From positions 4,155 through 29,874 of the IMG/VR virus record IMGVR_UViG_3300030090_006561: DNA of 25,720 nt, one strand, 5' to 3'. Under the pieces are notes generated by a model. That model was not told the origin of the DNA and did no database searches. It saw nothing but the letters and a program-made list of their open reading frames with translations. The translations under genes were made by a program, and so were the position numbers. Position 1 is the first letter of the stretch. Each line of letters opens with the position of its first letter. Source of the stretch: a virus. Of the stretch, positions 18,182 through 24,240 are shown in pieces.

Positions 18182-21100
18182 TGGAAACACCGGAACCAGA
18201 TTTTTCTAACACAACTCCTGATCCAATGGGGTTGTCGTCTGGAACTCCGGCGCCAGCTTCTGTGCATTTAGGAGATCCGGATGTACAGATACAAGATGTT
18301 TTTGTAACTGTTATATCTTATCCACAACTCGGTGCAGGTGGCGTAGAGGGTTCATTTGATAACACTACTGGGGTTATTAATGTTGATTACGTTTCATTAA
18401 GTAAAGGGTTTGATGGAGAAGTAGAATATTTTGTTGAAGATTTTAACAATAAGGCAGAACTTGAAGATGGTGATTCAGCAGTATCGGCTGGTACTGCACA
18501 AGTAACTATAAATGCTGCCAGATTAACTTTAGGTGCTGATCAAGTTGCTAAAGACGGTAGCATGGATGTTACTGTAACTCTTCAGCAAATTGTAGATGGT
18601 AGACCATATGTTAAATCTCAAACTTTAAACATACCTAACCCTAATTACGATCCATCGACACCTGGTGTTACGCCACCACCAGCACGAGAGGGTGAAGGCT
18701 TAAATCAAGAGAGTCAAGATTTAATATCTAGCCTTTTTAATGATACACAGCGACAAAGTGAAGGTTTAAATCAAGAGAGTCAAGATTTAATATCTAGCCT
18801 TTTTAATGATACACAAGCAGCTGGAAGTGGTGCAACCCCGCCGCCCCGCCCTCCTATTATTGAAGATACAGGTGTAACACAACCACCCGATCAAGCTACA
18901 CCTCCTCCGGATGGAGGAACTACCCCTACAGTAACTTATCCTGACGACAGTGGGTTAAGCGATCTTACTGAAGACTTCGAATCAGCTCCAGAGACAGAAA
19001 CTGTTACAATTAGTAAGAGTAATATTGTTGATACAATACGTGATCCGTTAGCAGCGGCAGCTGAGTTAGCTGAAGAATCAGTTACTGCTGCTGAGAATAC
19101 AATTGGAGCAGGTGAGAAATCTGGAGGCCGCGGTTACTTACCCGGTACACTTGGCCTGTCATTAAGAGCACAAAATCAAAGAAGGCCTAATGAATTTCCG
19201 CAAAGTTTTGTAGATCGAGTTACAAATCTAAATGACATGGCTGAAAGAGCCAGAGACTCAGCAAACTTAGCAAATGGAAAGGTTGCTATGGCTTTAATGA
19301 GTGTTAACCAATGGTTAACTACAGCTAATAATTTTGATGTATTATCAAATGCTGCAATAACAGATGTTTACTATAATATTATAGGCGCTTCACAAGCTAT
19401 AGACACAGCAGCTGGTTTTGCAGAGGAAACATATCGAATTGGCCAAACAGGGAGGCAAGCAGCTAGCTGGCAAATTACATCTAGAACAACGACTAGTAAA
19501 ACTGCAGCTCTAAACCTTGTAGAAGCTTTTAGCAGCATACTTACAAAAATAGAATCTTTTTATACTGCAGTGGTAACTGCACAAATAGCTGCTGATAAGG
19601 CTGCTGCAGCAGCTGCTAAACGAGCTGCTGCAGAAAAGCTTGAAAAACTTAATGCAGCAAAAGATCAGGCGATAAGTTCATTAGGTGATGATGTTTTACC
19701 TTACTATAAAAAACAGGACTATATTGCTCAAATTAATTCGTTAGGTACAACGGTAGAATTAATAAATCAATTTTTATTTAATGCAGCTCAAGCTCGACAA
19801 CAAGCTATTCAGCAAGTTAGTGATGATAAGGTAAGGGAAGCAGAAGCGCGCGCTCAAGATAAAATACTAGAAGAACAACAACGACAGGCAGAACAAGAAG
19901 CGTATCTGGAAGCACGAAGCCTACAGGAGTTTGAACGGGAAGAAAGGTTACAGGAAATTGCTGATAAACGGCGCGAACTTCGAGAATCTGTTCTACTTAG
20001 CCGGTTACAAGAATTAACCTTTTCGGAGATAACAGACTTAAATAATGAGAAGGTATTACAGCAATCGACTTTACGTGATAATGAAAATATACCGGCCGAG
20101 GTGCGAAGGATTCAGTTAGAGTTTATATCTAACGATCTTGAAGTTATCGGTACTTTTCTTCGTAATAACCCGGGTTTATTATTTGAGGATCCGGTGTTTC
20201 AGGAAGAAGCACGGCGACGCCAAGAAGAGAGAAATCGATTATCTCAAACAGCTAAGAATATAAATAAGGTTCTCTTAGATGCAATGCCTCTTACTTTTGG
20301 TAACGGGTTAACAAAAGTAGATTTCTCCGGAGTTAGTGAGGGTGCTGCCGAGACCTGGTCTCCACAAAATGATGGTGATAGACCGCCTCCATATAGAAAA
20401 GCAGCAACATTAATAACCCCACAGCACGTTGTTTTATCAAAGCACTGGAATATTTTATATGGGCCTAATGATCGGTATGGTGGTAAAGTAGTTTTCGTGG
20501 ATAAAAACGGAAATAGAGTTACTAGACAACTAGTTTCAACACAAGCTTTAAAAGATTCTGATGTACGTGTTGGCTTACTCGATTCACCTGTTAATAATGT
20601 AACAGTTTATCCACTACCTCAACCTAAGAGTATAGATGAATATAAAAATATTTTAAGGAATAGCCATTTTATAGCTACAGATCAAGAAAGGAAGATTCTT
20701 ATTAGAAGATTTAACGGTGACTTTAATGGTGTTAACATAATGTTAGGTGAACCTAATGTTGATGATGAATATCAAGACTTTACCGGTTACAGCAATGAGA
20801 TGCTTCAAAAAGGTGATAGTAGTAGCCCTACTTTTATATATACAAATAATACACCAATTTTAATTGAAACACATCGAACCAACGGTGGTGGTCCTTTTTA
20901 CGGGGATAGTTCTATTCAGCAAGGTATTAATGATGCAATAGATAGTTTAAATCGTGAAACTGGTGGCGATTATGGCGGTAATTTTAAGCCTACTATAGTT
21001 GATATTGATGATGTTATTTTTAAGGGCCTGGGAGACGGGACGGGTACTACACCCGATCCAAGTGGTGGTTATACCGACGGTAGCGATACAACAGGTACAA

Positions 21101-21912
21101 CACCGCCACCGGATGATACAACACCACCGCCTGATGATGATGGTAGCGGTACAACACCTCCGCCAGATGATGATGGTAGTGGTACAACACCGCCACCGGA
21201 TGATACAACACCTCCAGTAACACCGCCTCCGTGTCCTGAAGGTAAAGAAAGAGTTAACGGGGAGTGTGTTGATGTTTGTCCTGAGGGTTGGAGGCGTAAT
21301 GAAGAGGGTATATGCTATGATCCTTATCCTGAGCCAGATGACGAATCAGATGGTTCATTAAACGGTAGCCCGATTGATATAACAATCGATTTACCAGGAT
21401 TAATTTCCACTGATCCAACTGACGGTAGTAGTAGTGATTTTAGGATATATGAAGATCCTACAACTGAACCACCTTATAAAACTACTCCTCCGTATACGAC
21501 TCCTCCGTATACGACTCCTCCGTATACGACTCCTCCGTATACAACGCCACCTTATACTACTCCACCTTATACTACTCCACCGCCATATACTACTCCACCG
21601 CCGCCGTGTACAACTATTCCACCGAATATTGTTCCACCGGGAGGTGGTGGTCCTGCGGACCCTCGAGACCCAGTAGTTACTCTACCTCCCGAACCACCGG
21701 AACCACCGGAACCGCCAGAACCACCGGAACCACCGACGTTTATATACCCGGCTCCTATTTTACCGTTAGAGACGCCGTTTATAATGGATGAGCTTACCAC
21801 TACAACTACTACGACAACTACGACAACAACGACAACTACAGTACCTCCTGTAGTGACGACAACAACAACTATTTGTCCAGAGGATGAAGATTGCAATAAC
21901 TTGCAGTTTTAG
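18181..21912 (+). CDS. Modular tail protein with trypsin-like serine protease domain and mucin-like C-terminus (1243 aa)
   Basis: Modules in order: a beta-sandwich-like N-terminus (~38-151); a duplicated 19-residue helix-like unit (172-212); a Pro-rich linker (~217-250); a long helical, Ala/Glu/Gln/Arg-rich coiled-coil stalk (~280-690); and a trypsin-like domain (~730-935). Aligned by eye to chymotrypsin-fold proteases, LITPQHVVLSKHW places His755, SDVRVGLLDSPV places Asp794, and KGDSSSPTF (GDSGGP equivalent) places Ser880. The whole triad is present, but the canonical disulfide Cys are not. Then follow a Pro/Asp/Thr repeat (~973-1017), a four-Cys segment (C1018, C1029, C1033, C1045), (TTPPY)n (1101-1142), (EPP)n (1171-1185), 15 Thr (1206-1220) and a CPEDEDC end. 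Context says virion-associated. The substrate is unknown: host surface protein or self-processing. Confidence 0.8.
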   Translation: METPEPDFSNTTPDPMGLSSGTPAPASVHLGDPDVQIQDVFVTVISYPQLGAGGVEGSFDNTTGVINVDYVSLSKGFDGEVEYFVEDFNNKAELEDGDSAVSAGTAQVTINAARLTLGADQVAKDGSMDVTVTLQQIVDGRPYVKSQTLNIPNPNYDPSTPGVTPPPAREGEGLNQESQDLISSLFNDTQRQSEGLNQESQDLISSLFNDTQAAGSGATPPPRPPIIEDTGVTQPPDQATPPPDGGTTPTVTYPDDSGLSDLTEDFESAPETETVTISKSNIVDTIRDPLAAAAELAEESVTAAENTIGAGEKSGGRGYLPGTLGLSLRAQNQRRPNEFPQSFVDRVTNLNDMAERARDSANLANGKVAMALMSVNQWLTTANNFDVLSNAAITDVYYNIIGASQAIDTAAGFAEETYRIGQTGRQAASWQITSRTTTSKTAALNLVEAFSSILTKIESFYTAVVTAQIAADKAAAAAAKRAAAEKLEKLNAAKDQAISSLGDDVLPYYKKQDYIAQINSLGTTVELINQFLFNAAQARQQAIQQVSDDKVREAEARAQDKILEEQQRQAEQEAYLEARSLQEFEREERLQEIADKRRELRESVLLSRLQELTFSEITDLNNEKVLQQSTLRDNENIPAEVRRIQLEFISNDLEVIGTFLRNNPGLLFEDPVFQEEARRRQEERNRLSQTAKNINKVLLDAMPLTFGNGLTKVDFSGVSEGAAETWSPQNDGDRPPPYRKAATLITPQHVVLSKHWNILYGPNDRYGGKVVFVDKNGNRVTRQLVSTQALKDSDVRVGLLDSPVNNVTVYPLPQPKSIDEYKNILRNSHFIATDQERKILIRRFNGDFNGVNIMLGEPNVDDEYQDFTGYSNEMLQKGDSSSPTFIYTNNTPILIETHRTNGGGPFYGDSSIQQGINDAIDSLNRETGGDYGGNFKPTIVDIDDVIFKGLGDGTGTTPDPSGGYTDGSDTTGTTPPPDDTTPPPDDDGSGTTPPPDDDGSGTTPPPDDTTPPVTPPPCPEGKERVNGECVDVCPEGWRRNEEGICYDPYPEPDDESDGSLNGSPIDITIDLPGLISTDPTDGSSSDFRIYEDPTTEPPYKTTPPYTTPPYTTPPYTTPPYTTPPYTTPPYTTPPPYTTPPPPCTTIPPNIVPPGGGGPADPRDPVVTLPPEPPEPPEPPEPPEPPTFIYPAPILPLETPFIMDELTTTTTTTTTTTTTTTVPPVVTTTTTICPEDEDCNNLQF
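18694..18816 (+). repeat. 66-bp tandem duplication in coding sequence
   Basis: Two copies of a 57-base core (18694-18750 and 18760-18816) differ at only about two bases. They are separated by 9 bases, so the period is 66 bases (22 codons). Each encodes EGLNQESQDLISSLFNDTQ. The duplication is in frame and recent. Confidence 0.85.
20259..20266 (+). promoter_or_regulatory. Internal perfect late-type box (TATAAATA), function doubtful
   Basis: A perfect TATAAATA lies inside the 1243-codon gene, 17 nt before the in-frame ATG of M702, just before the protease domain. Chance hits to this AT motif are expected in such a genome and the spacing differs from the gene-start boxes, so this is only a candidate. 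Confidence 0.25.
21097..21231 (+). repeat. Pro/Asp/Thr low-complexity repeat in coding sequence
   Basis: Imperfect repeats of an (aca aca cc. cc. cc. gat gat) type encode TTPPPDD and GSGTTPPPDDD units at residues ~973-1017 of the protease-bearing protein. Confidence 0.75.
21481..21606 (+). repeat. 15-bp tandem repeats encoding (TTPPY)n
   Basis: Units of 15 bases (act act cct ccg tat type) encode TTPPY about six times, followed by TTPPPY and TTPPPP. The first three or four units are nearly identical at the DNA level, while later ones use different synonymous codons (cca, ccg, acg). Near-identity at one end suggests recent slippage or unequal recombination. Confidence 0.9.
21691..21735 (+). 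repeat. Trinucleotide-type repeat encoding (EPP)5
   Basis: Five 9-base units (gaa cca ccg type) encode EPP repeats at residues 1171-1185. Confidence 0.85.
21796..21840 (+). repeat. Poly-threonine codon run
   Basis: Fifteen consecutive ACN codons (mix of aca, acc, act, acg) encode Thr1206-1220, followed after VPPVV by five more Thr. Codon mixing suggests selection for the residue more than simple slippage. Confidence 0.9.
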
Positions 21913-21923
21913 TAATTATTAGT

Positions 21924-22751
21924 GTGGGAAAGCTAACTATTGGAACTTGCGTTTACGACGACTATGAAGGTCTCTATTTTACAATTCAATCTTTAAGATT
22001 ACACCATAAAGAGGTATTAGATAGATTAGAATTTGTTATCATTAACAACAATCCTAAATCAGCACAAGGGAGGGAGATCCGTAAGTTTGTTGATTGGCTT
22101 AAAGAGCCTGTAACATATGTTGAGTTTGATGGTTTTTCGGCAACCTCGTTAAGAGATAAAATATTTGGTTTAGCTAACACTGAATACGTATTAGTATTAG
22201 ATTGTCATGTATTATTAGATCCTGGTAGCTTAAAAAAGCTTTTAGATTTTTACGACGCAGGTAAAGACCATCAAAACCTATTACAGGGACCGTTAATATA
22301 TGATGATATGAAAAATGTAAGTACGCACTTTAATCTCGATAAATGGGGCAGTGATATGTGGGGTGTTTGGGATACAGATAAACGAGGTAAAGACCCTAAT
22401 AATAAACCATTTGAAATACCAGCACAGGGGTTAGGTTTATTTACATGTAGGAAAGATAGCTGGTTAGGCTTTAATAAAAAGTTTAGAGGGTTTGGTGGTG
22501 AAGAGGGCTATATTCATGAAAAATATAGATTAGCTGGACGAAAGGCTGTTTGTTTACCATTTCTTCGATGGTTACATCGCTTTGGTAGACCTGCAGGTGT
22601 TCCTTATCGCCCAACTAAAGAGGATAGATTCCGTAATTATATGATTGGATTCCAAGAAATTGGAAAAGATACTAATGAAATAATCGAAAGATTTAAAGAC
22701 AAAGTATCAGCAGAATATATCCAAACTGTAAAAGAAGAATTAGGTTTATAA
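21924..22751 (+). CDS. GT2-like (GT-A fold) glycosyltransferase (275 aa)
   Basis: The N-terminus LTIGTCVYDDYEGLYFTIQSL and EFVIINNNP (residues ~4-44) match the nucleotide-sugar-binding start of GT-A family 2 enzymes. VLVLDCHVLLDPGSL (89-103) is the DxD-equivalent, here DCH, as in some polypeptide-GalNAc-transferase-like members. QGLGLFTCRKDSWLGF (168-183), FGGEEGYIHEKY (190-201) and WLHRFGRP (216-223) resemble the acceptor/Mn-binding C-terminal part of that group (Glyco_transf_7C-like G-G-E-D/E and a late His). The start is GTG 21924, 11 bases after the protease-bearing gene, with no other good start nearby and no clear Shine-Dalgarno. It is cytoplasmic. The acceptor may be a virion protein or a host glycan. 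The 3' end overlaps the convergent minus gene by 6 bases. Confidence 0.83.
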   Translation: MGKLTIGTCVYDDYEGLYFTIQSLRLHHKEVLDRLEFVIINNNPKSAQGREIRKFVDWLKEPVTYVEFDGFSATSLRDKIFGLANTEYVLVLDCHVLLDPGSLKKLLDFYDAGKDHQNLLQGPLIYDDMKNVSTHFNLDKWGSDMWGVWDTDKRGKDPNNKPFEIPAQGLGLFTCRKDSWLGFNKKFRGFGGEEGYIHEKYRLAGRKAVCLPFLRWLHRFGRPAGVPYRPTKEDRFRNYMIGFQEIGKDTNEIIERFKDKVSAEYIQTVKEELGL

Positions 22752-22979
22752 GTTACCTAGAGTAGCTTCTACCTTGAGATCATGCTTCATTGAATGAAAT
22801 CTTTCATCAATATACTTTTGAAAAGCTAGAGGCTTAATCCAGTTATTACTCTCAATATCAATATCCTCTTTACTGCCTACTACTTCAAGCGCTTCAATTA
22901 GACAAGCCCAACGAACTAGTTCATCAAAGTCCATCGTCTTCGTTGTACCGTCTTTTAGTTTAAATTCATGTTTATTCAT
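22746..22979 (-). CDS. Hypothetical small protein (77 aa)
   Basis: MNKHEFKLKDGTTKTMDFDELVRWACLIEALEVVGS is followed by a charged helical C-terminus. The pattern is a short beta hairpin (HEFKLKDGTTKTMDF) followed by helices. There is no known catalytic motif. It is last in a minus-strand operon, 12 bases after the zinc-ribbon gene; the spacer is palindromic AT sequence without a late box. It overlaps the convergent glycosyltransferase by 6 bases, sharing a TTATAA that supplies both stops. The function is unknown. Confidence 0.65.
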   Translation of the reverse strand: MNKHEFKLKDGTTKTMDFDELVRWACLIEALEVVGSKEDIDIESNNWIKPLAFQKYIDERFHSMKHDLKVEATLGNL

Positions 22980-22991
22980 AATATAATTATA

Positions 22992-23447
22992 TTATAGTTC
23001 CGTTCCTGGCTTATAGTCAGATGTTATTTTTATATCATCGTTTTCTTGTATTTGTTTTGCTAAATCAGTAAACGTTTTATTAACATCGAGAGTTTCAGTT
23101 AGGAGAGTCGGTACTAAGTTAACATCTATTCTATATGTATTATTACATTTGTCGCAATGAAATGTATTATCCATATTAATAAATACATTTTGCTGAAAAG
23201 TATTATTATTACATGGGCATACAATTGTTGCTTCATTGAGATCTAGAAGTTGTTGTAATTCTCCTTCAAACTCTGCAGTAAGGTTATCTACTCTGTTAAT
23301 TTTGAGAGATGAAACAATAAAAGCAATTAAAAACTGGCAAACAAATACGAGAACTGCAGTCTCCCAAAATCCAAATATATTACGTAATCCAAAACCAATA
23401 GCAAGAGATACTAATATGGTAATAAACAACGACCTTAAGATAGTCAT
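22992..23447 (-). CDS. Two-TM membrane protein with zinc ribbon (151 aa)
   Basis: Residues ~5-24 (RSLFITILVSLAIGFGL) and ~29-48 (ETAVLVFVCQFLIAFIVSSL) are hydrophobic membrane helices with a short, slightly basic loop. A helical linker leads to a zinc-ribbon-like domain with CPC (C77, C79) and CDKC (C98, C101), on the side of the membrane shared with both termini. Start 23447 overlaps the previous stop (TGA/ATG), so it is translated in coupling with the upstream 108-residue gene. I know no family of this exact build. It could anchor a complex at the host membrane or take part in lysis control. The function is unknown. Confidence 0.7.
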   Translation of the reverse strand: MTILRSLFITILVSLAIGFGLRNIFGFWETAVLVFVCQFLIAFIVSSLKINRVDNLTAEFEGELQQLLDLNEATIVCPCNNNTFQQNVFINMDNTFHCDKCNNTYRIDVNLVPTLLTETLDVNKTFTDLAKQIQENDDIKITSDYKPGTEL

Positions 23448-23770
23448 ATAGCTATTTTAGCCATATCCTCCGGAATATCAAGTAGCAGTTCGTTAATTTG
23501 ATCAATTTTACTGTTAATATTATCAATAACACCACCAGCAATATTTTCATTAGATTTTGCTGCTGCTAACATATTTCTTACTTCAACTAAATTTGTAAAC
23601 GTGTCTCCTAGGAGCTGATTCATTTGCTGTAAGTGATACGGTAAAATAGGTGGAGCTTTTTGGTGTTTTTCATTATCCTTATACATACCCATTTGATCTG
23701 AAGCATTCATATGAAAGTTGATAGGCTTATCTTCTGGGCCTACACTGTAAGGAAATTCTGGTCCATCCAT
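23444..23770 (-). CDS. Hypothetical protein, first gene of minus operon (108 aa)
   Basis: The start at 23770 (MDGPEFPYSVGPEDKP) lies 5 nt after a CATAAATA box on the minus strand. The N-terminal half is Pro/His/Met-rich and loop-like (PPILPYHLQQMNQLL). The C-terminal half (~45-108) is helical with heptad-like hydrophobics (FTNLVEVRNMLAAAK, then VIDNINSKIDQINELLLD), suggesting a coiled coil and oligomerisation. There is no membrane segment or signal peptide. It is coupled to the zinc-ribbon membrane protein by a 4-base ATGA overlap, hinting at a joint complex. The function is unknown. Confidence 0.68.
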   Translation of the reverse strand: MDGPEFPYSVGPEDKPINFHMNASDQMGMYKDNEKHQKAPPILPYHLQQMNQLLGDTFTNLVEVRNMLAAAKSNENIAGGVIDNINSKIDQINELLLDIPEDMAKIAI

Positions 23771-23775
23771 GTAAT

Positions 23776-23783
23776 TATTTATG
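23776..23783 (-). promoter_or_regulatory. Late promoter box, minus strand (CATAAATA)
   Basis: Reading the minus strand, CATAAATA lies 5 nt before the ATG at 23770 and heads the three-gene minus operon. It is back to back with a plus-strand box 6 bases away. Confidence 0.65.
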
Positions 23784-23789
23784 CTAGAG

Positions 23790-23797
23790 ACTAAATA
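23790..23797 (+). promoter_or_regulatory. Late promoter box, plus strand (ACTAAATA)
   Basis: ACTAAATA lies 5 nt before ATG 23803. It is the same variant as at 15140. The two divergent boxes share a 32-base spacer. Confidence 0.55.
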
Positions 23798-23802
23798 ATT
23801 TT

Positions 23803-24240
23803 ATGACCAAATTTGAGAAACGTTTTTTAAAATCTCTTAACGAGCAAGCTGAAGAGGAAAGAGCAGCTTTTGAAGCAGAGTTAGAGGATAATACTGAAGC
23901 TGGTGATTTTGACGTAGATGTTGAAGTTGATGAAGTTGCTGTTGATGAAGATCCTAATGTAAAGGCTGCACAAGCTGTTAGTGAGCGCAACGCAGCGATG
24001 AGAACTAAGCTTGAAAGTTGGGTTGGAGAGATTGAACAGTTTTTAGAGTACTTAAATGGTTCTTCTCCAGATTCTATTCAAACTTTGTTAGCTAATGCTG
24101 AACCCGATACAATCTTTGATCGTATGAAAGCCTCCGAACAACGTAAAATTGCTAGAGTTGCTACGGAGCTTGCTGCTTTAAATGAGTCATTTAAGGGTTA
24201 TATTGCTCAAACTGGAAATGCTCAGTTTAAATACGTTTGA
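23803..24240 (+). CDS. Hypothetical acidic, helical protein (145 aa)
   Basis: This isolated plus-strand gene sits between two minus-strand groups. The first ~25 residues are charged and helical (MTKFEKRFLKSLNEQAEEER). Residues ~28-50 are strongly acidic (EDNTEAGDFDVDVEVDEVAV). The rest is helical (RTKLESWVGEIEQFLEYLNG, then MKASEQRKIARVATELAALN) with an end FKGYIAQTGNAQFKYV. There are no catalytic motifs. The acidic, helical character and the late box would suit an assembly, scaffold or internal head protein, but no homologue is certain. It converges on the primase gene and their 3' coding ends overlap by 19 bases. A terminator follows inside the primase antisense sequence. Confidence 0.7.
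   Translation: MTKFEKRFLKSLNEQAEEERAAFEAELEDNTEAGDFDVDVEVDEVAVDEDPNVKAAQAVSERNAAMRTKLESWVGEIEQFLEYLNGSSPDSIQTLLANAEPDTIFDRMKASEQRKIARVATELAALNESFKGYIAQTGNAQFKYV

Noticed and set aside
20368-20985. Prohead protease (T4 gp21-type) for the protease domain
   Set aside because: The His/Asp/Ser order with LIxxQxVVxxxH and GDSSSP is trypsin-like, and the domain is fused to stalk and mucin-like regions in a fibre cluster, unlike gp21.
21567-21896. Antisense Gly/Val-rich frame opposite the Pro/Thr repeats
   Set aside because: It is the mirror of low-complexity Pro and Thr codons (GGN, GTN), with no promoter or start signals.
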